Assembly (NCBI GenBank): GCA_949128115.1
Contig: OX421965.1
Span: 31,925,681-31,989,680, forward strand
Length of the DNA: 64,000 nt
Origin: Anaspis maculata
Lineage: Eukaryota; Arthropoda; Insecta; Coleoptera; Scraptiidae
Direction: 5' to 3'
Below the pieces are notes generated by a model, which made no database searches, had not been told where the DNA came from, and was given only the letters and a program-made list of their open reading frames with translations. Each line of letters begins with the position of its first letter. Position 1 is the first letter of the stretch. Shown here in pieces: positions 12,067 through 23,950 of the stretch. Both the position numbers and the translations under genes were made by a program.

Positions 12067-12599
12067 TTACAGAATTTGAAGAACTTTACGCAACGTCCTG
12101 TATAAGTGTATAAAGTAATACGGGGGACCTGCATGGAATACACCGTGTAGCATAATAATTATAATATGGCAAAAAGACAGCATTTCACTAGAAAAACCAT
12201 CTTCCAAATCACTTCTCTTCCTTTCTTGAACAGTTATACCACTTTGAACTTCACTGAGATTTTCAGGTGTTAACACTTCAATTGTCTAGTAGCTGGAGCA
12301 TCAAAAAAAGTAGGTTCAAAAACACCATCATGAAGTAACGGAGATATAATCCTTGGAAGTTGGAATGAGTGGAGGAATTTCTGACAAGTCTTCAAGTGCT
12401 CTCGGTAAGCAATTTGACAACCCATTTGCCTACGTTCTTCCGGAATATCGTAGCTAGCACTCTTGTTTCCCATAACTTTGTTTCTCACTGGATTAAAGAG
12501 TTCTAACAAACCGTACTCCAAGACCATCAACCAAATAATTTCGAAATAATGGCCAATTAGTTGCCGAATATCACGAGTGCCAGGTAGTGTATGGCGCTG
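12067..12599 (-). pseudogene. unrecognised coding stretch broken by one frameshift
   Basis: From 12599 the minus strand is open for about 107 codons (including RHTLPGTRDIRQLIGHYFE and FNPVRNKVMGNKSASYD). It hits a stop near 12270, and the next frame carries on at once with VLTPENLSEVQSGITVQERK for about 65 codons to 12067. A single lost base near 12276 joins the two frames. The composition (balanced charged and hydrophobic residues) looks like real protein, unlike the flanks. I do not recognise the family. A TATAG acceptor-like sequence precedes the open stretch, so it might be one exon of a decayed gene or a processed pseudogene. The function is unknown. Confidence 0.4.
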
Positions 12600-13869
12600 C
12601 TATAATATAGCCCATGCAACATAGCCTTTGCTGCACACCAGTTAGTGTGATTTTATCTGAAAAAATCTCAAACCTAATCATTATACGTTTGGGAAAAAGC
12701 ACTCGTATCACAACCCACATACTTAATTACAAAATGTCGAAATACGTAAATAATCACGCATTTATAACAAAATTATATAGCGCATGGACGCGATAATCAA
12801 CATCCATTTTATCATTTAATTAATGCTAAATGTTCTATAGGTGGCTTTATTTGTTAGTTGAAAGAGTCGGCCATAAGTTAGATATACATACTTAAAATGA
12901 ATTGAGATTCTCCTCGGCCACCTGTCACCCTGCTTAACTAGTGCCATATGCTACACAAATCAAATTGATTTACTTTTCTACGCGGAAAGAAGGCCATTCC
13001 TCACCTTTCATTAAATGTGCGCCATCTGAAAATATCTATCTCGTACAAGAAAAACGAGGTGTAAACTTACAGCGCTCATTATTCAGAAAATTGCATCAGC
13101 AGCGCCATTTTAATACATTTCGCTCCTGGGTTGAATTTCTAAGTCGATAACTTGACAAGGAAGGTTATTTTTCCATCGCCATCCCTCCGAGATTATACCC
13201 TAGCGGTCGCATAAATTGAAGCTTGAATTATGGGCCGCGAGTTCGCCTCCATCCATCCGTTGATAAATTATAATCATAATTAAATTTTATACAACAAGAC
13301 ATAGTCTTAGTTATGTACTTACACGTTTTGTGCCATTACTGTAATTACAGTTTGACAGCATGGCAAGCAACCATGCGCTTACTGCCTTCTGTTGCAAAAG
13401 ATTCACGGTAATCTCCATCTGATGGAGCTTTGGAATTGTGCGAAAAATTGCCAGACACTCTCTTTCTGTACGAAAACAAGTTTGGTCACTGGATGGAATG
13501 AGGATATTGTTACGGATTTGCGTTGAGTGCCTTAATGATAAGGAGAAAACGTTTAAACTCCAAACTCATACTATTTCTTAGGTATTACGTATTACTGATT
13601 CACACTTTTAATAAATTCTCACACTTGGACGCCATACTTTAAAGTTCGTAATCTCGCTGTTAATTCAACCATGAACATATCGCCTCATACTTGCGTCTTG
13701 TATTCCAGAATATTTCAGCTTTTTCCTGAGAGCTCAGCATTGAAGCAGTCCATCGCAAAAGCTTTAGAAAGTTCATTGGCTCGCGAATTTTTCGAGAACA
13801 TCTCTAAGTGCGGCTCCTTCGCCAGGGAGGAGTAGACAGGGCATGATAGAAGATTTCAAAGATATTTCA
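12600..13869. other. anonymous AT-rich DNA
   Basis: I see no gene. A block at about 13425-13490 (GCGAAAAATTGCCAGACACTC) is similar to one at 15115-15165 (GCGAAAAACTGCCAAACACTC). These two direct copies may flank the dispersed repeat at 13.87-15.0 kb. Confidence 0.35.
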
Positions 13870-14975
13870 AAATAATACAACTACACAACGAGAGTAATTT
13901 TGTTGCGAACCTGTATTCGAGGACCCTGTAAGAGAACCCATCCCATAAAAGCTGACATGTGCCTCGTTACGCAAGTCGCAAGCGACTAAGTTGTAACCAA
14001 TTTTCCATATCTACCATGGCAGGCCCTGTACACTTCCGGGCGGGTAACATCAAATCATCTCGTAGTAAACAAAACAAAATAAATGAACATGACTCCTCAA
14101 CAAAAGGTACTTGCTTTGACGGTTAAAGCCCCCTGACACATTGGCAAAAAGTGAACATTGTCAAACAGTAAATTTCAGGCTCGGTAGCAGTGGTTGGTAG
14201 TACAAAAACGACTTTCACGGTATCAGAAAAAATATCAGTAAAATAGGTACATCAAGGCTCGATCATACTGGCAAGCAAAATAACAGTGAGTAAATAAAAC
14301 AAACAAAATGGAAATACTTATTTGAGAACCACAACAGACGGAGGGCACGGAGTATTGACACAAAAACTATGATACTATTTGCACATAAAAATGGAATAGT
14401 AAAATGGCGCATACAAAAAAATAGCGTTCCAACAGGAGCACATCTAAACCGAATCACGCATTAAATTACTGAAATGATTAAACAAAGACTAAATGTTTCG
14501 TGCGTGTTTTCAAAGTTACAAAATTGGTGCAATAAGAAAGACGTACTTTTGATTGACTTAAGCAGGAAATAGGTAGATCAAACCGACAGAGTACTCTCAA
14601 AAAATAGGCCGTCTAGCGTATACACAAGTGGTTTGAAAAATAGGAACAATCAGTTACTTACAAAATTAAATGCAAGAGAAAGCAAACACAAGGTGCCTCT
14701 TCAAAAACCGCACGCGTCTCCTCTGCAGGTATAGTTTTCTCTCTCTGGCACAAATGCTCTCGCACGACCTATTAACAGTCTTAAAGCGGGTGGCAAGAAA
14801 AGTGAATTTTCCCCCAAACGTGTCCGCTTAAAACAGACCATGTATTGTGTTAGCAAAAAAAAACACAGGCTCGCATTTTGTGCCAGTTTCGAACACATAT
14901 ACAAAAGGAGAATTTTTAAAACCATTGCGTGGACGGCGCAGCGCTCATATTTTAATTCATTTTTCAAATAAAACC
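13870..14975. repeat. dispersed non-coding repeat, copy 1
   Basis: This segment matches 33440-34680 over its length in the same order and orientation. Shared blocks include CGACTTTCACGGTAT, AAAATAGGTACATCAAGGCT and CGATCATACT. There is no open frame of family size. It may be a large non-autonomous LTR-type element, since similar blocks at about 13430 and 15115 could be terminal direct repeats, but this is weak. Confidence 0.6.
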
Positions 14976-15189
14976 TAGTTTCTGGTTTCCTACAGCATTT
15001 TAGCGCAATTTTGACAGCGACAATGTCTAATACTAGCCTTAAGCCAGCGCAAGATCAGCTGCTTGTTGCCTTGCAAAAGCTCTTGTTATTTGAAGCAAAA
15101 TGCTAAAATCTTGGAATAGCGCGAAAAACTGCCAAACACTCACTTTCACTCCAGTCTTCATTTTTTGAGAAAATTGCTTGAGAAATGCT

Positions 15190-15425
15190 TCTTTGATCTT
15201 CAGCTCTTCCGAGCGGTGCAACGTGATCCCGTGCGATCAAAAACGAACATCTCTGATAACGATCGCGTATGGAAGATTTTCTCCTTTCTTGCGTTCCGTG
15301 ACGCCTGTCGGCTATCCGAGCCGCATCGTAGGCGGCCAAGCGCGAGAGGCACGTGCCCGGTGAAACGAGAAAAAACCTCCGAGATAGGTACTCCGCTCCG
15401 GAGTCATAATAAATCTCTCCTCCTG
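15190..15425. promoter_or_regulatory. CpG-rich patch, possible promoter or unannotated first exon
   Basis: This patch is visibly richer in CG dinucleotides than its surroundings (for example GCCGCATCGTAGGCGGCC near 15320 and GCGCGAGAGGCACGTGCCCGG). It lies between AT-rich blocks, just past a dispersed repeat. No reliable start codon or splice donor was identified on either strand. It may mark a transcription start, or be the end of a repeat. Confidence 0.25.
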
Positions 15426-18400
15426 TGATTTCTTCTTTTGTTTACAACAATGGCGTTAACTAACGTCCCTCTTGATTATTTACGGTGGCCCCTCTGCGTT
15501 ACCGCTATACTTAACGCAATCAATTGATACAATTATTATTGTTTATTTTACTATTTACTTCATACACTTTACTTAATATTTGTATGTTTAATGCAGTGAC
15601 CAAGGTAACGATTAATGCGCGCCGGCTTGATTAACTAGGCAGGTACCTAATTATTATTGGCGGGCAGCTATACGCTAGCCGCGATTATTATTAGCGGGAT
15701 AATTTATGGTATTATTGCTGTTTAATGTGTCGTATAGAGTTGGAATTGAAGTAAATTGCCCACTATCCCACTTTCGATGTTGTAGGTTGGTAGCATTTGC
15801 CAATTTAGTCGATGATTGGATCGGTGTGTTGGCTACCGACTTATGCGGTACTGGCAGGCATAACTGCAGCAAATTATTGTTTGGATTGCAGGCGGTGTGG
15901 TTCTTAACGACAGATCGACGAACTCTATGCGTTGGCTATACGCTAACATAACAATTTTGAATATATGATGATTGCGTCTTCCGGCAGGTCTGGGTTAGCA
16001 ATTTTCTGACAACCTAATCTTCGCCAAGGTAGCCAGGAGTTGATTATCATTACTCCCAGTTTCAAGGCGTTTTTGTCGGACTATTTGTAATTTATTATGT
16101 GTTGTTCTTTTTACCTGCATTTGAGCTCACTGTGCTACCGACCGAGTTATATTTATTGTTGGTGTCTTATTACAGAGCTTGCTGTGTTATCATACCATTG
16201 TTTGTTGAATTCTTATGGATTTGTGAATGATTTCTCACTAATAGTTGTTGTCCTACATTACTTATTCATTTTATTGTTGTGCTTCATCTCCTCTATTGTA
16301 TGAGCTTTACAAAGTACATCTCCTCCGCTAATTACATCATATACCTACTAACTCGATTTTTTGAATCGTGCTCTACACCGTATAAACCAACGTAATAAAA
16401 AGCGCATATTTTAAATTAAATCTTTCTACATGACCGAGTTCAATGTAAACTTTTCCCTTTCTTATAAAAGTTTATTATTGCAATTAAGCGAGCTCAACTG
16501 AAAAAAATATGAAGCATCACCTGTTGTACATTATTTCCCTATGCAACGTCTGTGTAATGGTATAATTGAAATAATAAGATGTGATGATACCTGATACCTG
16601 TAATATATTTGTAACTACGTACTGCCTAATTGAAGCTTCTATTACAAAGAAGCATCTTAACAAGCCTTGAATTTTTCTTATGAATTACTGACTTGTACTC
16701 ATAAGACCTGTATACTCAACGAAGTCTTATAAGTATCTATACACTCAAGGACTCAAGTATTATTCACACTTTGTTGGTTCCAATTTTCTTTAAATTTTAT
16801 TTTCATGCGTACCAATACCAATACTGATGTTATACCTATAGCATTCCAAACATTTTGCCTTACACCTTATACATATGTAGATACAATAAAAAATTAAAAG
16901 TTCAAGGAAATAGACGCGTTGTCTGATAAATAATTGAATATACCGATTATATAACCCGCAGACAGACAACAGCATTTTTCAACGTTTCACTCAGGCGTAT
17001 GTACACGAGACTATACAAGAATTTTAATATTTTTCAAAGCGCGCTGAGGAGATGAACAAGACCGAAGAACAATAGAATTTGAGGTGATCGTCAGGTTCGC
17101 CGTATGATCTCACGTTGGAGTCTCCGTGCGCCCAAACCAGCCAGACGAAGATGTCCCGAGGCAGGAGATAATTCAGGCACGTGATGGGTTCGTACATTTT
17201 AAAAACAATCAATCACTGGCGCGTACGTTAATTACCTGGCAGTACCATTAGCTAGAAATACAGACGATTTGTCACACCACTCAAAAGTAACATTCAGGTA
17301 CTTCACTTTCCTTTCTTAGCAGAGATAATGGCAAAAAATTACTTGAGATGTATTTTTGGGAAGATATTTGCTTAAAGTGCCTACAATGGTGAAACACAAT
17401 GTTGTTAATTGTTGTATGAAGTTGAGGAATTATCAAAATTATTTTGAATAAAAAAATAGTATACGCATACTGTGACAGCCCAGATCTGTTCATGATTCTG
17501 ACAGTTTCATTACTTACTTTCGATATTCGACTAATTGGAATATCGTTAGGTTGAAGACCTTTCGTCGTATTGGCTCGTGAATTTTAGTGGTTGCAGACTC
17601 TCGAAGTGCCGTTTCGTAGAGATGGTGATGTTCTTTACAATGGTTGGATCATGATTGTTGGATAACGCTTATAATACCAGGATAAAAATAAGAACTCCGG
17701 ACACAAATTCAGATTTAATAGGGTTTTTATTCAAACCGGTATGTTCACACTTCAAGGAGTTAGTAGTGGTGAACTAAATATATCCCTCGGATTATCAGAC
17801 GGCCAAAGTTGTTCATGGGACAGTTAAAACACTTGATGTCTTCTGGTACCCGTGCTGGTTTCCACCCCTAAGCTACCGATCCACAAAAACTCTTTCGGGA
17901 ACTTCACAGATATTCACTGTTAGTGTACGTGAGTGATGTATGTGTATTGTGTCGTGATGTGTTTGTTCGATCTCCAACACTTGAAATAGTTAACAAAGGT
18001 TCGAGAGATCACTTGAAGAATCTTGACATCTTTCCTCGTTCAGATAAGTGTCTTTCTGTCCCTAACCAGTTGTCCCTCATCGTTCAAGATTAATGGGCCG
18101 GCGTGCTCACCCAGACATGGTTCTCTTTTCACCAGAAGCCCGGCGGGTAATATGGCTCTCTTTTTCAACCCTTCCTAACACCGAAAAGGAGCTAGACTTC
18201 AGGCTGGTGCTCTGATGTTTTCGTCCGTGATTTGCCCTCAAGCGTGAACGGTATGCAACCACGAATGCAGAAGGTCGGGTGTCGATACAAATTATGGTTA
18301 CCGAGAAAAGCTCATCTGAAACAGTACTGGTTCTAAAAACCCCAAGGTCGCCTTGGACATCAAAGTGTTGAACTCTCCCCTAAAAGACTCCGGATCGTTT
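15426..18400. other. anonymous AT-rich intergenic DNA
   Basis: I see no supported gene, element end or RNA gene over this 3 kb. A minus-strand open stretch at 17030-17195 is more GC-rich than its flanks and reads like protein (YLLPRDIFVWLVWAHGD). It has no matching splice sites and I could not assign it. Confidence 0.35.
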
Positions 18401-18404
18401 CAGA

Positions 18405-18931
18405 TTATCGTCGTGAAGACCTTCTGGTCGGGCAGCGTGGAATGAGATAGCTCCAAGTCCATCGCGGAACAGCAGCGACGGACTCGAGATGGAATACTTC
18501 CCATGAGGTGGTTGTGACGGTGGCGCGATCTTTTGACCACATCGTCAAACGGCGGTTTTCTGAAAAGAAGCTCTCAGGAATTTGTCCGTAGTCGGATCCT
18601 GGATTCAAGGACATCGTTGGATTCAGCAGGACGGTCTGCAACTGGTGGCGAGTCTTCCCTATGACGTAGACGTATGCTGAGGACGTAGGAGACGAGAAAC
18701 TTGAAGGCGTCTCCGGAGACTGCGATAGCGAGTTCCGAAAAATCGCTCTCATGACCTTGTCCGTGAATGGATTCTTGATTCAAGGACATCGTTGGATTCA
18801 GCAGGACGGTCTGCAACTGGTGGCGAATCCTCCCCCTGATGTTGACGTATCCAGGGGACGTAGGTGACGATGAACGTCTTGACACTTCCGGAGAATGTGG
18901 TGCCACAAAGTACACCTTGTAGTACGACCAT
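18405..18931. repeat. tandem duplication, 175-bp unit
   Basis: The block around 18602-18655 (GATTCAAGGACATCGTTGG, then CAGCAGGACGGTCTGCAAC) recurs at 18777-18830, an offset of 175 bp. Flanking sequence continues the match at about the same offset. The period is not a multiple of three, so one peptide appears in different frames of several overlapping open frames. I take this as a local duplication of non-coding or formerly coding DNA. Confidence 0.7.
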
Positions 18932-19864
18932 TAGTCATGGCCTTTTGACCTGAGTGAACATACTATTTGAATATACTATTGACACGTCCTAATTCAGGGG
19001 GAGTCTCAAAATACTAACCTCAACTTAGTTATTACCTGGTTGAGTTCATTCTCAAGTTACTAAAAAAAAATGTGGCCGGAACGAGTTTGTTTCAATATTG
19101 TAATAAGTAGCTTAAAATTATGAAAAAAGGGGGAAATCATAATTTGAGACAAATTAGTTTTGGTTGAGGCATGCGAAGAATATCGCGTTCCTTAACCAAG
19201 CATCATGACTTAATTTTTGCCAGCTGGTCTCGGGGTGAGACCGCATGCCGGCGCATCGGTTTTGTGTGTCAGGGATTTACACACTTGAGAGGGGATGAGA
19301 GCAAGAGATGAATGGCCCAAGAAAAGAACTCGGGGGTGGAGAGGGGTCGCGTCGTACCAGTCAACAACGGCAGATGTGCGTGAGGAAAAGAAAATTAATA
19401 TTTGTCAAAAAGAATAAATCAAGAAGAGTACTAAAACCATTGTTCATAGTTGTAATGCATCAGTTACGAGAAAGGAAAACATTCAGGCAAGTCTGATTGC
19501 TATTGTAATCAAATGCTTATTTTCGGATGGGGTTTAAGGTGATTGTTTCGTTCATAACATGATGGTAGGTTTTGTTCTTGATATTCTGAATAGCCATAGG
19601 AAGCGTCAAACTGATTTATTGCCCTGAAATTGCGGTGAGGTTTTAAGTACATTGTCTTTCAGCTACCTTCAAACCACCAGGACAATGGTGAAAGCTTCAA
19701 TAATTCTTTCGAAAAGATCTAGCTTCCTACAGAGCATGATTTTGTAAACTCTATTAGCTTTAGACAAAGCACGAGTAGTATTTATGCAAATCAAATTTGG
19801 GCGAAATTCTTGACCACGCGTTAATTTCCCTCATAGAATGAATTATTCAACGCTTTTCGCACGA
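18932..19864. other. anonymous intergenic DNA
   Basis: No gene was recognised. There is a short inverted match around 19165-19200 (GGTTGAGGCATGCG and CTTAACCAAGCATCATG). Nothing else stands out. Confidence 0.35.
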
Positions 19865-19874
19865 CAAGGAGTTT
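19865..19874. repeat. SINE target-site duplication (left)
   Basis: CAAGGAGTTT, identical to the copy at 20191-20200 on the other side of the SINE. Confidence 0.85.
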
Positions 19875-20190
19875 TTTTTTTTTGCGGTGGGCGGGTTTCC
19901 GTGTAGTCACTGGCAGTACCTCCTTAGCGCCGTCTTAGTAGGCTAAGAGCGACGCCGGGTGATTCCCACACCACCCACCATTTTATGGACGCATCAACAG
20001 CGAGGTTATTAGCACCCTTTTTTCGGTGTCCTTCTCGTTTCACAATTTTTCCCTTGACGTGACTGCACGGTGGTACACGCCAAGGTACTAAAGAGCGCAT
20101 GAAAATTTTCACCTGGCCCAGGCCGGATTCGAACCCACGATCCCTGGAATTGCTTCCAAAAACGGAGTCCGCCGCGCTACCGGCCGGGTT
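19875..20190 (-). mobile_element. tRNA-derived SINE with intact 10-bp target-site duplications
   Basis: On the minus strand the element starts at 20190. It carries an RNA polymerase III A box-like GGTAGCGCGGCGGA (about 20168-20181) and a B box GGTTCGAATCC (20125-20135) at the spacing of a tRNA gene. The body runs to about 19885 and ends in a run of A residues (seen as T on the plus strand at 19872-19883). The duplicated CAAGGAGTTT lies exactly at both edges (19865-19874 and 20191-20200). Length is about 315 bp. The intact duplication and tail suggest a fairly recent insertion. Confidence 0.88.
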
Positions 20191-20200
20191 CAAGGAGTTT
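20191..20200. repeat. SINE target-site duplication (right)
   Basis: CAAGGAGTTT, identical to the copy at 19865-19874. It directly abuts the tRNA-like 5' end of the SINE. Confidence 0.85.
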
Positions 20201-21200
20201 ATGAACATTGAAGTTGAGCTCCCAAAGAGAACCTCTTGAACTATGCCAAGAAAATTCAGCGTCACTTCGAAAACACTTCAAGACTTGGAAAGGGACATAA
20301 CATCATTTTTGCAGACTGCTTGATTAGAGGCTCACCGCGATAAATTGTTCTCCTGATTGCAGATTTGCGTGGAATAGAGCTGCTGCATAAGTCTGTAAGC
20401 TCCAAACTACAGCACCAGCCGGATATAAAATTCATGGAATGTAAACACTCAATTTTTATGTGGATTATTTGATCGATAATTAAAATAATGGCTTTAAATT
20501 CAAAATACCAAGACAAAACTCAGTGACCAACAATCTCTCTCTAAGTACAGTTAAATAATCGAAATTTCTCTTCGTACAAATGAAAAGTGAGCGAAATGTA
20601 AGGAAAAATTGAAATTAAAACTTGACGAAGTATTATTCAATTATGCCGGGAATTGAACTCAAGTGCTTTAGAAAACGGGTTCACCAATAGGTCTGAAAAT
20701 CAGGAAAATGCGAAACAGAATCAAATTGACAGGGTTGGGTTACTAGTCGCGGGGCTTCTTGCGTAATTAGGGTGTACTTTTCTTTCAGAAACCGAATGTA
20801 AACTGAATTAACTAATTCCTATTGTAAGCTGAATTCAGCACGTCTGGAAATTATGTAATGTAATAATCAAGCTGAACTTAATTGAATTGGCGATGATTGA
20901 TAATTCCGTGATAAAGATCAGGTGTGGTGTTAAATGACTCTGTTTATTTCTCAATATTTATCCAATTCATCCTCTTCCATAGAACTGAGGTTACTCGCAT
21001 GACAAGGGTATTAGGACATGACTGGGAAATCGAGGTAGGTGTAATTGATTTAAATAACTCAGGTAAAAGGTACTTGAAATCAACAGCAATGAAAAACACA
21101 ACGTAGGGTCGATTATAGCAGTACAGCGAATTAATTCAATTATAGAGAAAGGGGTTTTCTCACAATACTTCGGCGGAATACTGCGTTACTGCTTCGGTAC
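20201..21200. other. anonymous intergenic DNA
   Basis: No gene or repeat was recognised in this kilobase. Confidence 0.35.
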
Positions 21201-21203
21201 CTA

Positions 21204-22614
21204 TACCGGGTGATCATTTGAAAACCATCCACCTGCAATAACTCCCGATTCCTAGTCAATATTTCTTCGAGCAAAAAGAAATCGATTTTTACATCGAGGG
21301 GGACATCTAAAACCAGTGGCGGCTCGTGAGTTTTTTGCAAGGAGGGTTCAAGTTAATAACAAATTCGCCAGCTGATAACTATAATGCTCTAGGTATCTGC
21401 ACTTTTTGTAGAAAATGTTTTTCGAACTCCGAATCAGGAAAACATGGACAAAATGTTTCCTGATATGAACAATTAGATCAGAAATTAGAGGAAGAGGCTC
21501 TTCCTTCTCCGTTTCTGATCTAATTGTTCATATTATGGAACATTTTGTCCATATTTTGCTGGTTCGAAGTTCAAGAAAACATTTTCTACAAAAAGTGCAG
21601 ATGAACCAAATTTTTGGAATAAGTGTAATAAATAAAATGCATTCAATGTCTCCCTACCGATAATTTTTTTTGCCGCCTTCAGCGTTGGGGGGGCAAGCCA
21701 GCCCTCCCGCACCAGCCGCCACTGTCTAAAACATACATTGGCAAATTTCTATCTTTAGACCTTTCGCCCCCACTCAACCCAACTTCAAAATTTCAAATAA
21801 CTCCACTCACCATGCGATACATCAAATTGAAGGGAATTGAATTCTCTTTCTGAAGAATTTGTTTTTCAATTCCTAACCCTGCGCCCCCACTCCCTAAAAA
21901 TTCTTCGAGTGTCCCATTTAATATCCTGGACCTCCCAATTCTCTTCAGTTATGTCAGCATCATTCCGAAAAGTATCGAAGAAGAGAATTTTCGGTAAAAA
22001 AAACGCCACCCAAATTCACCCCATTGGCATTGCTCTCCGACACCTCAGTTTCGAAATTCAACAAAACACCACCTACTTTTTGATACATCAAATTAGGAGG
22101 GGATTGAGTTCTCTTCCTGAAATCAATTTTTTTGAAATTTTCAACCTCTGCCTCATTAAGCTGGACATTTTGAGTATTTTGGAAGGGAAACGGGGGTTTT
22201 CAAAAATTTCGAAAGAAATTTCAGAAAGAGAATTCAGTTTCCTCCGATTTAATGTATCACAAAGTAGGTATTGTCATTTTAGATTTTCAAGTTATGGTGA
22301 GGGGAGCGAAAGGGTGAATTTGGGTGGAACTTTTTCCATAGAAAATTGTCTCTCTCGATGCTGTGCAGGATGACGTTAACTGCATTGAAGAGAATTGAGG
22401 AGTTATTAAATTGGACACTCACAGAAATTTTGGAAGAAGAGGGGTGGGGTTGAAAATTTTATGAATATTTTTCCAAAAAAAAATTTAAATCTGTTTAATA
22501 TGATATATCACACAATAGGTATAGTGTTATTTGAACTTTCAAAGTTGGGGTGGGTAGGGGCGAGGGGCGAGGGGGCTTAGGATAGAAATTCTTCAATGTA
22601 ATGATCACCCGGTA
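21204..22614. mobile_element. long-TIR MITE of the GATCACCCGGTA-end type, interrupted by a hAT MITE
   Basis: The left end TACCGGGTGATCATT (21204) is mirrored by AATGATCACCCGGTA ending at 22614. The interior shares modules with the elements at 38.2-41.2, 38.9-40.0 and 42.2-43.3 kb. These are a subterminal ATCGATTTTTACATCGAGGG block and repeated copies of a GATACATCAAATT-plus-TTCTCTTTCTGA module. There is no transposase. The 178-codon open frame inside (21837-22373) runs through these modules and is not a gene. Subtracting the nested 411-bp hAT element and one copy of its target site leaves about 1 kb, close to its relatives. Confidence 0.75.
21314..21724. mobile_element. hAT-type MITE nested in the element above, 8-bp target duplication
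   Basis: It begins CAGTGGCGGCTCGTGAG and ends GCCGCCACTG, the terminal form typical of hAT elements. TCTAAAAC is duplicated exactly at 21306-21313 and 21725-21732. An 8-bp duplication is the hAT rule. The interior is a strong foldback: about 21396-21492 pairs with 21505-21602. No transposase is encoded, so it is non-autonomous. It is younger than the element it splits. Confidence 0.88.
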
Positions 22615-23828
22615 TGTAAAATGCCGTGTTGAATACTAAATATGTTGGGTTATTTTTGTGCTACCCAGTAGAATACCTAGTAATACCTCTGTCTTGGAAC
22701 TAAAAGGGAAAAGCCAAATAAACTTGTAGGTGTAATTTATCGATGACAGCATATAACAGAGTTGTTGTAGATACGTTGTAAAGTCAACGCGTTTGGTGCA
22801 TTAGTGTTTTATTGCGCGAATAACGCAAGTCGAATTTTATTGCTATCTCTCTGCGAGATAGTGCGATGCGCAAATTAGAAGAAAAATACCGCGTGATTCT
22901 TCATACCATCGCAGGATTGCTTGAGGTTCGTGTGTGCCTGATGCGTGTTGTATGGCTGGGTGTAGATATGTACACGTTTATAATACGGTTTATTGTCCGC
23001 GCCGGCTTCAAAATTATTATGATTTTTCCCACGATCTAGCTGTATACCTTTACCATAGTTTCATAAACGCCGCGTCCAGTTCTGAAGCGCGGCAACAATT
23101 CTAACAGTACGTCGAGGTGGATTAAGTAAAAGTCTTTATTAGGAAGGTAATTTACCTGAAAAATGCCATAAGCGAGACCACGTTCCCATATATCACGACC
23201 ACACCATCAACGCACCTTAGGGTACTTACTGCTCATATCATCCTACAAACGTGTACGCATATCGTACCCAAGTATTCCAAGTTTACCGTCTCGAAATTTG
23301 AGGTTCAAATGGCACTAAAAAAATTAAAACATGGTAATGCGCCAGTTATATATCTATCATTACCTACATCGCAGATTGAAATCTAAACCCTGAAAAGTTA
23401 GGGTCAGAAGGTAACAAACTGCCTAAGTTGGTTTAACTGCATTGAGAGAATAATAGCAAATCTTGATGCCTGCCTGATGCCTTGAAATATAGCATCTGCG
23501 GAATGCTTTTGATAGATGGCGCGGCTTGAGAGACTCACATATTAGAAGTACCCTTGGGTGTATATCATCAAGAGCTGCCACAGTATCGGGTGGTTGGACG
23601 TAATGCCTGCGCACTGATGAGCCCCCAATCGGGGCAAAACACGTCTGTGCAGTTTCGGTCTGATCGTCTGATGTTGTGGTAGTCGGAGACGGAAAGCTTT
23701 GTTCCATCAAAAGTGCAAGGTGCTCGCTGTATGGCCCAAAATGGCGCAGTATTTATATTTGCGTGTTTGTTATCATTTATTATCAAATCCGTAGCGATCA
23801 TCGTTACAACATGAGGGTATAGTACAAA
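22615..23828. other. anonymous intergenic DNA
   Basis: No supported gene. Overlapping minus-strand open frames near 23423-23801 give plausible-looking but unassignable peptides with no splice context. Confidence 0.35.
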
Positions 23829-23950
23829 GTACCGTATATCAAAAACTTTCCTCCTCTAGGCAGGCTGTGGTCTGGTCATTGGCAGGCAAGGCTGATTTTG
23901 GCCAGGCCACAGCCTGCCCAAAGGAGGAAAGTTTTTGATCATACGGTACT
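23829..23950. repeat. 122-bp hairpin, arms about 50 bp
   Basis: AGTACCGTAT...CAAAAACTTTCCTCCT at 23829-23860 is mirrored by AGGAGGAAAGTTTTTG...ATACGGTACT at about 23920-23950. CAGGCTGTGG pairs with CCACAGCCTG nearer the loop. The loop is about 20 bases. The arms are nearly perfect. It could be a tiny MITE or a hairpin-RNA locus. Confidence 0.75.

Noticed and set aside
17024..17212. minus-strand exon candidate with a protein-like peptide
   Set aside because: It is GC-richer and protein-like, but there is no credible acceptor or donor and no recognisable family. Left as a note in the gap entry.
21837..22373. 178-codon plus-strand open frame
   Set aside because: It runs through the repeated modules of a long-TIR MITE. 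Related copies at 39 and 42-43 kb do not keep the frame.
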